NCBI RefSeq assembly: GCF_029784165.1
Contig: NC_073695.1
Span: 210,695,781-210,759,780 of the forward strand
DNA length: 64,000 nucleotides
Source of the DNA: Wyeomyia smithii
Lineage: Eukaryota; Arthropoda; Insecta; Diptera; Culicidae
Direction of reading: 5' to 3'
Shown here piece by piece: positions 21,699 to 33,726 of this stretch; the first letter of the stretch is position 1, and every line of letters starts with the position of its first letter. The position numbers and the translations under genes are program-made. The notes below the pieces were generated by a model. That model was not told where the DNA came from and did no database searches. It worked only from the letters and a program-made list of their open reading frames with translations.

Positions 21699-22431
21699 AT
21701 TAAAAGTTTCATAAAGATTTGTTTACTATTTTCTTATTTAACACTTATTTTATAACTTTTAATTGATAAATTTTGTAATTTTGCCCAAATTTTTATTTTA
21801 TTCTTACGGATTGAGTTCGATATCATAAATTTCCATTAATGGGGTATAATGGTTATGATTAAAATTAATCATGGATGAAATTTCAATCTCAAAAAAAAAT
21901 GAAAAAAACTGCTATCGCTTTTTTCACTAAAGTGGCAATTTGCGCAGTTTTGCGCAGCAGCGGACAGTATGCATTTGAAAGCTTACGTTTTTACCTAAAT
22001 TTTGAATGTAGTCACAACCGTGGCAAACTGCGGCAACTAAACTTTTAAGCTACTTTACTACAAAAAATCACGTTTTTTCAACTTTTTTCTAGTGTCAGGC
22101 CTATTATGACCAAATTTTACAATATCTAATGAAAAGGGTTTGTTTTGCACAATATTTACAACAACTTTTTCTTTGACGTCAAAAAAATCAAAGCCATCAT
22201 TGAAGCTACCGAGCGTTTCAAAGTAATGTACTTTTTTTCAAAAAAAAAAGACAAAAAACGTCAGTTCGCCAAACTTTGAAAAGTCATAAAAAAATCAGAT
22301 TTCATGATATTGTGCCCAAATTTTGGATTTATACACTTGAATGTTATAGCAATAAAGGAAAAATATTATAAAACAGCTAACGAAAAAAATTTTTTTTTGG
22401 CTGATGGCCAGCGATTCCCCACTGTGCGCTG

Positions 22432-24180
22432 GTCTCTCGTCGTCTATCATTGCAGTGGTACACGACTTCTATTTCCGTGAAATCAAAGAAAAACTGCAAT
22501 GCTGCTGCATTGATAGTGATTAAAAGTTTATCTCATGAATATGGTTACCTTAGAAAAAAAAAATAAACTACTCAACAAGAATTAAGCATTTTTGCAACGG
22601 TCATAAGATTTTTTTTTGCATTTTATCTTCGATATTCACTGAATGATCGTGATCGAAAAAGTAGATTTCTGAAAATACAAATTTATAGAAGCTTAAAAAC
22701 CAGCGAATGTTTCTGAATATTTTGTCGATTCACTAGGATTTATTCAGAATCTTTGTTCACATTTCAACATTGTTAGATGATATATTTTTGTTTTCATCTT
22801 AACAAATAATATTCTTACTTATATCAGCTGTCCTCGTAATACAGTGAATGTAATTATTGGCAAATGAAAAAAAATTGTCAAACAAAAAACAGAAATTATT
22901 CATTTCAAACTTTAACTTCCTTGTAATTGTTGATTGTTATAATTTTTTGCTGGAACTTGTTGATTATTTTGTTCAACATATCTTCTTATGTTTCGCTATG
23001 AGTGAACCTATGTAACGGCTTCGAAATCATTTCCTTCATTAGATTTATGTAATAAATTTAATTTGATCATAGTTAAATAAAACAAACAATGTATTATGAT
23101 AACGTAGGTATTGTTGGATTTGGATCTGAGGAAATAAAGTTAATTCTGATTCAGACGCATTGCGAGAAATTCTTGGTGCTTCTACAATAACAACGACACG
23201 CTTGTGCCTTGTTAAATGAATGTTGTTTGTACAAAAACACTACACAATATCGTTAAGTGTAGTCGAAGTTCTTTCGAGTGTTGTTCAATGTATTTCTAAA
23301 AAGAAAATTTATGGGGAGGCTGCGAATAGAAAAATACCTAAATCACAGAACAAACGAATTGTTGCTGTCTGCAGATTCTGTAACCTTTGTAACTAAAAAT
23401 CCTTCTATTTACAGTGTTTAGTCGCACGTCACCATTTCATACAACCCTAGGGCTGTATACCTTGTAGTATTATGTTAGTTACCTCATATTAAAATTGATA
23501 CGTTTGTTTCATTAAAAATTTCTGGAAATTTTTATGTTGTTTTCGAAAGATTAATAAAAATGTAATCGATTTTTTTTTGAGATTTATAATAACTTTTCAA
23601 TGAACCAGATCAAAACAACTAGAAGAATGAAGTAAATCAACCTATCCTGGGCTTCTTTATTTTGTTAACCTAGGTTTGTGATGCAGACTGGCTAGACAAG
23701 ATGTTTTCCGAAGAAAGTGCATGTCTGGTAGAGTTAAAAATAAATGACAAGTTTTATGTGAACATTGCAGCAACCTGGAATCTAAATGTTATAAAAAGGT
23801 CAAAGTCTATATTGTTTATAACCTGAGAAAAAATTCATAATTCACTGCATTTGCCAAAAACCTGTGATTTTTGAGTACAGATTCGCTGTCATCGATTCAT
23901 TCTTAAAATCGGTAAAACACAGATTTCACAGTGTCACATTGCAAACCAAGACTATGCTATCGCACCACAATGGTCCACGGATTCCCTGACAGATATTAAA
24001 AAGGCCCGGCGAAACTTCCACTTAACTCAAAGCGGCTGCAGAAAGAACTATTCACTCGCACATTAAAAAGAGATAGCATGATGTCATTCCCTTGATGCAA
24101 ACACTGCCGACGACTGTCAGAATAGGTATTGGGCAATTTCTCGTTGAGTGAGAATGGGCGATTTCTTCTCCGATTTTCCG
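22432..24180. other. AT-rich spacer, no gene supported
   Basis: About 1.7 kb without a convincing frame, RNA or element boundary. It has many short A/T runs and is probably old repeat debris. Confidence 0.3.
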
Positions 24181-24544
24181 ATTTCGCTTGAAAATTTGAA
24201 TTTTTCGAGCTCGTACCCTACCCAAACCCGAAACCTTGGGTTTAAACTACCTGTACCTGATCCAAACCCGTGAAATAGTTTTTGGCGTTACCCGAAACGC
24301 GACCCAAACCCATCGGGTCGTACGCGGTTATCTTCCCATGTTAGGGGTGGCGTACAACAGCGTCTGACTTGGATCGGGCTGCTGAAATATGAAATGCGAT
24401 GCCTCGCCAGGTATTTCCAAGACGGCAGCCCTGTCGCGAGGCTAGGTATCGCAGCCCTAGTAAGGTAGCATACCGAATCTGTACTAGGTACTACGAAAAA
24501 ACAACGATTATTGGAAGCTCGGTACTTGATATGTAAGGACTCAG

Positions 24545-25230
24545 CACGAACCGGCATGCGCAGGAATCCTGGCTTCAGAGCTGCGGAAGGTGGATGTGGT
24601 GATCGCAGCTATCCAGAAAATGCGGGGGCCGAAAGCGGGAGAACGTGAGCTCCGGGCAGTAGATCCTATTACGGACGCTTCATTTAAGTACCACATCTAC
24701 TACAGTGGCGGCGTGAAAGCAGAAAGAGGAGTCGGTTTCGTGCCAATAGAGAATAGATGAAGCGTGTCATTAGATGGAGGCCAATCGGTGACCGTATATA
24801 CGTGTTGAGGATTAAGGGAAAATTCTTCAATTACAGCTTAATCATGTTCGAACTAACTAATGATAAATTCGATGATGAGAAGAAGGAGTTCTATGATCTC
24901 CTTTAGAAGATTTACAGTGAGTCCCCAGCACATGACATCGGAGATGCAAATACGCAGGTCAGGCAGGAAGACTTATTTCACCCCGTAATTGCTAGAGCAC
25001 TCTACATGGTCTGATCGGTGGTCGGCACTTTTCAGATGATGCGTAGGGTCGTTCAGAGGACCAAACGTTGACTCGGATCACTATCTCGTGGTATCCAAGA
25101 TCCGCACCCGGTTGTCCAACGTAATGAAATCAAGGACAACGAGGAAGATACGCTGAAGAGGACCTGAACGCACAGTGGAGACATATCCACAGTAGGAGTA
25201 CTACAGCGCGCCCAGTCAACCACAAATCGT
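24545..25230 (+). pseudogene. RTE-type LINE endonuclease relic
   Basis: The plus strand translates, with stops, to an APE-type endonuclease: KVDVVIAAIQKMRGPKAG at the start (usual LQE region), KYHIYYSGG, RGVGFVPIENR, IRWRPIGDRIYVLRIKGKFF, NYSLIMFELTNDKFDDEKKE, PAHDIGDANTQVRQED (usual GDFNAQ reads GDANTQ) and, frame-shifted, GPNVDSDHYLVVSKI-type sequence near 25060-25100. Several in-frame stops show it is dead. It ends before any RT. It lies in the opposite orientation to the RT relic at 25640-26690, so the two are not one simple insertion. Confidence 0.7.
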
Positions 25231-25639
25231 ATATCAATGCATGAAAATTATCGCAAATATATCTTGACGAAGTCGAAATCGTTTACCACGCTTATCATCA
25301 TGCGCAGAAATTCAGTTTTGATTGTATATCATGCTGGAGTCTAACCGACTTACGATTGTAGGCTTAGAATTGCACTAAAGTGTGAATCAAATCACATTCA
25401 ATCGGAAATTATCGTATATAAATACGTATATCAATAAATTGCAAACCATTATTCCTCAGTACGTATATCGCCTCCAAAATAGTACGCATATGCTGTTTTT
25501 GTGCATCAAATGCGAGTTTGTATTATATCATACGAGTGCGAATATTGGAATCGAAACATTATTATACGTTTGAAAATGGGCGAAAAGTGGGGAACCTGAT
25601 TACCGATGAATCATAGGATGCCAGGCATTGGAAACGCCG

Positions 25640-26690
25640 TTTTAGTGTGCTGTTAAATGATGAGAAAGACAGAAGCTTCGAAAGAAGCAGGATTGACATT
25701 GACAATGATGAACAAGGATCGAAGAGCCCTGCGAAGGCCAAAGAAGAACCGATTTCTAACTTGAAGACATCGTTTAATCACTTTACTTGTGTTATTGTTA
25801 GCGGTTACCATAGAACCCAAGCTCATCTACCACTTCGAGTTCATCGCCGTCTATGATCACTGTTCGTCGGAGTCAAATGTTGGTTATATCTCGAGCCTCT
25901 CCCTTTCATACACTTAGTTTTCGAAGAATAATTTCTTGGCCAATGCCTCCACTTTTAGTCTGGTGTAGATTGCCTCTGCCGTCACAAAGATATTCGTAAC
26001 AACGTCGAGGTCGTCTGCGAAGCCTATGAGGTAGTCACCTTTGCTGAAAATCGTCCCTTTCGTTACGATGCCCACTGTTGTTGAACAACGTGTAGGATAG
26101 TCCATCTCCTTGTCTCTGCGCGCTTCGAGGGGATTCGAGAGTGTCCCCAATGTGCATAGGTAGTCGACTCAGTTTATCCGGAAAACCGTAGCCGTGCATT
26201 GTTTTCTATAGCTGGACTCGATCGATTGTATCATACGCTACCTTGAAGTCCACGAAGACGTTACGTGTGGACACGTTGTACTCCCGGCATTTCTGATAGA
26301 TCTGCCAGAGAATGAAAATATAATCCTTAGTAGCGTGTGATTGTGTGAAGCCCGCTCGGTACTACCCTACGAATTCTTTTGCTAGAGGAGATAGATGGTG
26401 GAGCAGAGCCTGGAAGAAAACTTTGTAAGCGGCGTTGATCAACGATACAACGGGCATACAACTTCTTGCATTCATTTCTTTGGCAGTCTCTCTTCCTCCC
26501 AATTACTGGAAATCACACAGTGGAGTGTCGTTGGAAGTGCCTCTTTACCGTGGTATGCCGGTTGTCTGTCCTTAACTTTGGCTAGATTGTTCTTTAGTGA
26601 CAGAATGTTCCATTTGATCTCCTGAATATCGGGAACTGGGATCTGTTATAGGCACTTCAAGGTTAACTTCCTATTCGCTTCCTGCCGTTG
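25640..26690 (-). pseudogene. RTE-type LINE reverse transcriptase relic
   Basis: On the minus strand, through frame changes: a start region near 26550-26690 (PVPDIQEIKWN); the RT palm with QKCREYNVSTRNVFVDF and KVAYDTIDR near 26200-26310, holding the first Asp; a GDGLSYTLFN-like block near 26130; LIGFADDLDVV near 25990-26030, the catalytic FADD box; and LGSMVTANNNTSK plus RNRFFFGLRRALRS near 25680-25780, the usual region after the palm. Stops and frameshifts inactivate it. Phrases match the RTE-like relic at 4375-5640, so probably the same clade. Confidence 0.75.
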
Positions 26691-26840
26691 CTCTGTTATT
26701 GAAGTTTTGTTCAGTTAGAATCCGGAATTTCTTATTGTGTTGCAGCAGCATAGAAAGTAACCGCTGCAAGAATTGTTTTAAGCTGTTTGTTTACCTAAGC
26801 GCCCGCTTTCTGTGGTATAAATTTCACGGTGTTTTGCGCA

Positions 26841-27700
26841 ATGAGTCAAATGTTATTCCAGATGCAAGCCGAGAGGAGAAGAAAAAGTTTGCACATCCAC
26901 GTTGATAATCCAACGTGGTCCGCAATAAAAATCTCAAAAACGTTGAAAATCGCCAAATCAACCATGTATGTTGTGCTCAAACGTTTCAGAGAGCGGACGA
27001 GCGTGGATCAAGTGCCTCAAGTAAGCGTCGTAGTGGACCGCAAGCTGAACCAAAAGGTGTAGAGAACCGTCAGAGCAAGCCCTGGACTATCAGATAATAA
27101 AATGGCACAAAAGTACGTTGCTGCTCGCAGTACCGTTCGAAGAATTCGTTTGAGAGCAGGATATTGTTCTTATCGAGCCAGCAAGCAACCAACCAGAACG
27201 TTGAAGCAAAGTGTCGTCACCAAAACTCGAGCTCGGAAATTGTACCAGCAGGTTTCAACGAAGTACCAAGGATGCCTGCTCATCGACGATGAAAGCCACG
27301 TCAAAATCGATTTCGGACAGCTTGCTACTCAAAAATTCTACATGGCGACGGCACGAGAAGATGAAGTTTAAGTTTCCTTTTATGGCCAAATTTGCCAAAA
27401 ACTGATAATTTAGCAGGGGATATGCAGCTGCGGAGCAAAGACCAAAGTGTTCGTGACGAATAAGATGGACTCGAAACTGTACAAGGAAGATTGCCTCAAA
27501 AAACGCTTAATACTTTCCATTAAAGCCCATGAAGGCCCCGTGAAGTTTTGGCCATTTTTGGCCAGATTTGGCCAGTTGCCACTTCAGCCGAAAAGTCATC
27601 CAGTAGTACCGCTATAATAACGTAGATTTCATCGATAAAAACATAAATCCACCCAACTGCCCTCAGTTCCGGCCCATTGAGGGAATTTGAGTAATATTGA
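26841..27700 (+). pseudogene. Second DD37E-type mariner transposase, frameshifted
   Basis: From the ATG at about 26841: QAERRRKSLHIHVDNPTW, then a helix-turn-helix SAIKISKTLKIAKSTMYVVL and KRFRERTSVDQ. A frameshift near 27020 moves the frame (KRRSGPQAEPKG). A second open piece at 27102-27371 has AQKYVAARSTVRRIRLRAG and the first catalytic Asp in CLLIDDESHVKIDF. After further shifts come KVFVTNKMDSKLYKEDCLKK and KAHEGPVKFWP near 27450-27560, where the second Asp should follow FWP but the sequence is corrupted. The Glu is not legible. More degraded than the copy at 16.1-17.0 kb and from a different lineage. Confidence 0.8.
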
Positions 27701-27929
27701 AGCGGAAGCTTAGGAAAAGTTGAAAAACGGCTCGGGACGCAACTCAGATGACCAAAATGTGGAACAAAGGAAGTGTGAATTTTCTTTAGAAACGAAGAGA
27801 AAATATTTGTATTGATATGTTTTTAAAGTACAGTGAATTACCCTGTGTATTAACCTTATTATTAACCTAAGCTGGCTAATTTTGCAACGATAAGTGTTCA
27901 CGATTGTATTTTGTCAGAAGGGTTTGGCT
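27700..27929. other. Spacer left of LINE copy A
   Basis: No supported feature. It contains the flank whose last 13 bp were duplicated on insertion of the LINE. Confidence 0.3.
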
Positions 27930-28338
27930 AACTATTGACTATTTTTTTTTTCTTCATCTATAGTTTATTTGACACGGCACAAATACAATTCAATGTTTAA
28001 CGGCGCCAATTATATCTGGTAGCTTACTTTCTAAAGTATCTTAATAACTAAAAGCAAATTTTTTATCCTCGCTGCCGACTACGAGCTGAAACTAAATCTA
28101 ACTTAAAGCTAGAATATTTTGCATTAAAAGCACAGGTTTGCTGTTTGATGGTTTTCATTGCCATAGGTAAGCAGCATATTAAATTTGTTCCGCTGCTGGG
28201 CCAAGATATTACGGACTGGCATATTGGGTTGTTTCCATCGGGCCTTGAGAGTATCGTGCGGGTCTGATTGCTGTTTCCGGATCCGGGGTCTTAACGTGTT
28301 CTTGTCGTTTGGTTGGATGTAGGCGGAAGGGGATAGGA

Positions 28339-31300
28339 CTAAACTGGGGCGTTGATGGATTTCAGGAAAACGTATATAAGGGACATGTAGGATAGGTCAC
28401 GGCTCGCCAAGACATCACGAACAGGAACAGCCGGCTGCCTACTTTCGGCCTGCAGGGAAGCTATTAATTTAGACCTGGCGTCACGGTGTACAGGGCATGA
28501 CCAAACCACATGCTCTATGTCGTGATAACCCTCACCACAGGCACAGATACCACTTTCCCCGAGCCCAACACGACGGAGATGCGCGTCAAATCTATAGTGA
28601 TTGGACATAAGCCGGGACATCACGCAAATGAAATCCCGACCTACATCCAACCCCTTGAACCACGGGTTCGTCGATACTTTGGGGATTATGGAATGAAACC
28701 ACCTTCCCAGTTCCCCCTTGGTCCAAGAATTTTGCCAACTGATGATCGTATTCTGACGTACAAATGGGAAAAATTCATTGAAGGCAATTGGTCTTTCATA
28801 AATATCACCGTTTGTTGCGCCCACCTTAGCCAAAGAGTCCGCTTTCTCATTACCCGGTATCGAGCAGTGAGAAGGGACCCACGCTAAGGTAATCTGAGTA
28901 GATTTTTCGGATAAAGCACTCAGATGTCCCCGTATTTTCCCCAGGAAATACGGAGAGTGCTTAACATCTTTCATCGATCGGAGAGCCTCAATGGAACTGA
29001 GACTGTCCGTAAAGATGAAATAATGGTCCGTGGGCATTTTTTCGATAATCCCTAGGGAGTACTGAATTGCAGCTAATTCTGCGACGTAAACAGAAGCAGG
29101 ATTATCGAGCTTATGGGAGACGGTTAAATTGTTATTGAAGATACCGAAGCCAGTGGACCCATCTAGAAGTGATCCGTCAGTGTAGTACATATTGTCGCAG
29201 TTGATGTTTCGATATTTATTGGAAAATTTTTTAGGGATCTGCTGCACGCGTAAATGATCCGGGATTCCACGAGTTTCTTCTTTCATGGATGTATCGAAAA
29301 ACACAGTAGAATCAGAAGTATTTGATAAGTCGACACGATTTGGAATATTCGAAGAAGGGTTAATATTTTGGGACATGTGATTGAAATACAATGTCATAAA
29401 ACGGGTTTGAGAATTAAGTTCGATTAACCTTTCAAAATTTTCAATCACAAGACGGTTCAAGACCTCACATTTGATTAGAATACGAGAAGACAGGCTCCAG
29501 AAGCGGTTTTTCAATGGTAGTACTCCAGCTAAGATCTCCAAACTCATCGTATGGGTCGATTGCATGCAACCCAAGGCGATACGCAAACAACGATATTGTA
29601 TTCGCTCCAGTTTGACCAAATGTGTGTTTGCTGCGGAGCGGAAGCAGAAACACCCGTACTCAATAACAGACAGTATCGTTGTTTGGTAAAGCCTTATAAG
29701 GTCTCCTGGGTGGGCTCCCCACCATTGTCCGGTTACTGTAAGAAGAAAATTCACTCTTTGTTGACATTTTTTCATCAGATACCTAACGTGACAACCCCAG
29801 GTGCCTTTAGAGTCGAACCAGACACCAAGATATTTGTGTACCAAAACCTGAGAAATCGTTTTACCCATTAATTGTGTTTGAAGCTGAGCAGGTTCATGCT
29901 TCCTAGAAAAAACTACTATCTCAGTCTTCTCCGGAGAGAATTCGATACCTAGCTGTAAAGCCCTAGCAGACAAATTGTCCAAGGTATCTTGCAATGGTCT
30001 TTGCAAATCGGCAGCTTTGGCTCCTGTAACAGAGATTACACTGTCGTCTGCAAGTTGTCTTATCGTGCATGAATTTGCCAGACATTCGTCGATGTCATTT
30101 ACATACAGGTTGTAAAGAAGAGGGCTTAAACATGAGCCCTGGGGAAGACCCATGTAGCTAATGCGAAGGGTTGCCAAATCACCGTGCGTAAAATGCATGT
30201 GCTTTTCGGACAACAAATTGTGCAAAAAATTGTTCAAAATTGGAGAAAATCCTTGTCGGTGAAGTTTACCCGAAAGAATGTCAATAGAAACGGAATCAAA
30301 GCCCCCTTAATGTCCAAGAACGCAGACGCCATTTGTTCTTCGCGAGCATAGGCTAGCTGAATATCTGTAGAAAGCAACGCAAGACAATCATTCGTCCCTT
30401 TGGCACGGCGGAAGCCAAATTGAGTATCTGATAGTAGACCATTTGATTCGACTCAATGGTCTTAACGACGGAGTATCATTTTTTCCATCAATTTCCGGAT
30501 ACAGGATAGCATTGCAATCGGCCTATAAGAGTTGTGATCAGAAGCTGGTTTCCCTGGTTTTTGGATGGCGATCACCTTCACTTGCCTCCAATCCTGCGGT
30601 ACAATGTTTTGCTCCAGGAACTTATTGAACAAGTTCAACAAGCGCCTCTTGGCATTGCCGGGTAGATTCTTCAACAAGTTGAATTTGATTCTATCTAACC
30701 CAGGCGCGTTATTGTTACAGGACAGGAGGGCAACTGAAAATTCTGCCATCGTAAAAGGTGATTCTATCGCGTCGTGACCCGGAGACGCATCGCGAACAAT
30801 GTTTTGCTCAGGAACAGAGTCCGGACATACTTTCCTGGCAAAATCAAATATCCACCGACTTGAAGACTCCTCGCTTTCGTTGACCGTTACGCGATTCCGC
30901 ATTCTTGGGGCTGTGTTCCAAAGAGTGCTCATCGATGTCTCCCTCGACGTCTCGTTCACGAACCGACGCCAATATCCGCGTTTCTTTGCTTAAAGCTTGG
31001 TATCAAGCTCAGCCAAACTTTTAAGCTTGGTATCAAGCTCCGAATACCGTATATAGTCGCCAGGTATACCTCCCTTCTGGAAGGCCAAAAACGCGTCGGA
31101 TCTTTGCGTGTTCTTTGATCGTTACGCCGGGATATTTCTTCGTTTGGGCTTGCAACGCGGCGTCGAGAATCAAGCCCGCGAGGAGGTTGTATTCTTCAAG
31201 TGGTGGATGATGTTGAATCGACTCGACCGCTTTTGAAATCATTTCCTCGTATAACTTCCAATCGACATTCCGTGTGCAGTCATACGGAATGTCAATTGGT

Positions 31301-31991
31301 CGCATGCGAGTTGACCCGTTTGTAATTGAAATAAGAATAGGCAGATGGTCGCTACCGTGAGGATTACCTTCCATGTGCAATCCAACCGTAGCGACGTCGA
31401 ACATAAGGATAGATCCAAAGCGCTTGGGCGCACTGGAGGTTTCGGGATACGTGTCATTTCACCGTTGTTTAAAATAGTCATGTCGAAGTCATCGCAAAGG
31501 TTATAGATTAAAGAGGAGCGGTTATCATTGTAAGGGGAACCTCAAGCCACACCATGAGAGTTGAAGTCTCCCAAAATCAAACGTGGCGAGGGAAGAAGTT
31601 CTATTAAATCAAAGAGGAGCCGTTGCCCAACCTGTGCTCTGGGAGGAATATATATTGAGGCAATACAAAGCTCTTTACCTTGTATTGTCATTTGACATGC
31701 GACAACTTCGATGCCTGGAATCGAGGGGAGGTTAATACGATAGAAGGAATAGCACTTTTTAATCCCTAAAAGTACTCCTCCATATGGGGTGTCTCGATCA
31801 AGGCGAATAATATTAAAATCATGGAAGTTGAGATCAATATTTGAAGTAAGCCAAGTTTCACAAAGGGAAAATGCATCGCATTTGTTTTTATTTATCAAAA
31901 CTTTAAACGAATCAATTTTTGGTAAAATACTTCTACAACTCCACTGTAAGACAGAGATAGAATCCTTCATATACGCAGTTGAATTAGGCAT
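28339..31991 (-). pseudogene. LINE copy A ORF2 (endonuclease-RT-RNase H), broken
   Basis: Start ATG at 31991 overlaps the ORF1 stop (atgcctaa). Endonuclease landmarks: LQWSCRSILPK (Asn of the usual QWNCRS is Ser here), CETWLTS, LGDFNSHG and GSDHLPI. RT: NNAPGLDRIKFNLLK, QKPGKPASDHNSYRPIA, GLPQGSCLSPLLYN, QLADDSVIS. RNase H: YTDGSLLDGSTGFG, AELAAIQYSLG, FTDSLSSIEAL, WVPSHCSIPGNEKAD. A CCHC-like CACGEGYHDIEHVVWSC lies near the C-terminus. Breaks: TGA for Trp at 31542-31544; a small deletion near 31365; a deletion near 31115; a 30-bp tandem duplication at 30991-31040 and adjacent TAA; a 1-bp loss giving TAA at 30462; a 1-bp loss in the catalytic GAFDSV codons near 30296. From there to 28339 it is open. 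Confidence 0.9.
30991..31040. repeat. 30-bp tandem duplication in LINE copy A
   Basis: 'aagcttggtatcaagctc' occurs at 30993-31010 and 31023-31040, so one 30-bp unit is duplicated in the linker between endonuclease and RT. It adds ten codons in frame. Copy B lacks this whole segment. Confidence 0.8.
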
Positions 31992-33383
31992 CGAAGGATA
32001 CAATCGCTGCAAGGAGGGGCCATTGGGCAGTCAACTGCTTCAAAAATGATCTAACTGTTGGGAGGAATGCTGTAAGAAAATTTTTAATTGGATCGGGTAC
32101 ATTGAAATTTTCAAAAATCCAGTCCACAATGTCAGAAAATTTCACGAATCCAGAGTTTGTTTCATCAACTGGATGTGCAAAAGGAACTACTGGGGTTTTA
32201 GATGTTCTGGCAGTGCTGGGAACTCCTTCTGGGACTTTAAATTTGCAAGCCCAGGAGGAGTTTGCTTCGGTTTTACCGCAGCACTGTTTTTTTTTACTTC
32301 ATCTATTGCAGCACTGTTTGGTTTGTTCGTACTTTTCATTACTCTTTGGGAAATCTTAGGACCTGTACGGGGAAGTTTAGGAGAAGAAACATTTTTCCTC
32401 TTCCTAGACTCCCCAGGATTGGCATAAGATGTTCCCGCTGTTGAATCGTCAGAATCGGTTTCATCAGAGGACAACAGATCAAAGGGGTTCGATGTTATGG
32501 TAGAAGTGGTCACGGTCTTCTTCAGCATCTCAGCATAAGAACGCTTTGAACGCTCCTTAAGTGACCGCTTGATTTTATCTCTGCGCTGCATGTACACCGG
32601 GCATGTGGAGAGCTCATGCTGGTTTTCCCCACAGTGAATACATTTTTCCGCATTAACACTGCAAGAATCTTCCGCATGAGTCTCCCCACACTTGCTACAT
32701 CGTGCCTTATTGCAGCAGTAGGCGGCTGTGTGGCCTAACTGCTTGCAATTGGTACAATTCATAACACGGGGTACATACAATCGCACAGGCAGACGAACCC
32801 GGTTGATCGAGACGTGGCTAGGGAGTGCAGATCCGGCAAACGTAACGCGAAACGAGTCTGACGGAGTGTAAACTTTTTTACCGCCGACGAGAGACATGGA
32901 CCGCAATTGCTTACAATCCAAAATCTTCGCCTGTGTTTCGGTATTTTTGAAGCAACCGGTTGCGCTTTTTAGGATACATTCGACAGACAGACTCGAATCG
33001 GTTATGACACCGTCGATCTCCACGTCTCGTGCGGGTATGTAAACGCGATACTCGCGTGTGAAGAGCTCTGAGCAAGCGATAGCATTGGCCTGTGCCAGAT
33101 CACTGACCACGACACGGAGCTTGTTAGGTCGGACCTTGGAAATTTCGGGCTCGGCCTTGTACCCCTTCGTCAGGTCTTTAGAAATTAGCAGTATGTTTAA
33201 TCGCTTTGAATTCACTCCTGCCTTTGGACGAAAATAAACAGTATAGCTGCCCTGTTGAGATCCGTCCGGGTAAAGCCTGGGGCGAGGGGGGACTGGAGAA
33301 TGAACAGGGGAGGGGGTAACAGAAGGGTCAGGGTCAGGGGGGTTCGGGGATGGTGGCACGGGAGGCGAGGGATCTATATCCAT
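31984..33383 (-). pseudogene. LINE copy A ORF1 (zinc-knuckle RNA-binding protein), one frameshift
   Basis: Nucleic-acid-binding chaperone of the retrotransposition complex. ATG at 33383. The first 35 residues are Pro-rich (MDIDPSPPVPPSP). Next a globular part with SKVRPNKLRVVVSDL and LFTREYRVYIPARDVEIDG. Three zinc knuckles follow: CTNCKQLGHTAAYC, CSKCGETHAEDSC and CIHCGENQHELSTC. Then a basic, Ser-rich tail. A 1-bp deletion near 32218 shifts the frame, so the open part ends at 32187 (398 codons). The original frame resumes with VDWIFENF and LPTVRSFLKQLTAQWPLL and ends at 31984, where its stop overlaps the ORF2 start. Its 1400-bp length is one base short of a multiple of 3, as expected for a single 1-bp loss. 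Confidence 0.9.
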
Positions 33384-33726
33384 CGCGCTAAATGTAGCGC
33401 ACTAGCGCCGACAAGAACACGTACCTATTTACTTCTTCCTTCCAGCAGTGGTTGTCCGATCGTTCGAAGCTGCACCCAAAGCAGCCAGCAGCACCAGTAC
33501 AGCAGCACCAATACAGCCACCAGCAGTGAGCCGGGTGTGAGATCACTCAGCACAGCGACACGGCTCGACTGTCAACTGATGGCCTTGAATTAGAAAGATT
33601 TATTCTCTGTGCACAGATCAAAACTGCAGCTGGTATTTTGCACCAATACAGCCAAAGTTGCGAGCCGGGTACAGAACGTAGCGACACAACTGTCGAGTGT
33701 TCGACGCGGACTGAACTATTGACTAT

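Larger units (their letters stand above)
18949..22426. mobile_element. 3.5-kb composite with CACAGTGGGG ends and 5-bp target duplication
   Basis: The left end reads 'cacagtggggcgactcc' at 18949 and the right end is the inverted 'ccccactgtg' ending at 22426. The 5 bp CGCTG flanks it on both sides (18944-18948 and 22427-22431). A 5-bp GC-rich duplication with CAC-ended repeats fits Transib-like or other CACTA/Transib-group ends; this is inference from short motifs. The outer element has no visible transposase, and its interior is interrupted by the hAT-like element at 19836-21698. The two matching ends could instead belong to two separate copies of a common repeat. Confidence 0.45.
27943..33713 (-). 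mobile_element. I-like LINE, copy A, full length with 13-bp target duplication
   Basis: A 5.8-kb non-LTR retrotransposon. The direct repeat 'aactattgactat' flanks it at 27930-27942 and 33714-33726. The 3' end has an A-run (T-run 27943-27951 on plus) preceded by 'gtgccgtgtcaaataaact'; the 5' end begins cagtccg. Order: about 330 bp 5' UTR with GC-rich repeated words (ggctgtattggtgc twice), ORF1 with three zinc knuckles, overlapping ORF2 with endonuclease, RT and RNase H, and a 3' UTR of about 390 bp. RNase H plus the CCHC ORF1 place it in the I group; MosquI-type elements are the likely relatives. Same family as the copy at 39850-45337, in opposite orientation. Confidence 0.9.

Noticed and set aside
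33255..33593. 112-codon Arg/Gly-rich plus-strand frame
   Set aside because: Antisense to the Pro-rich start of LINE copy A ORF1 and its 5' UTR; composition is a by-product.
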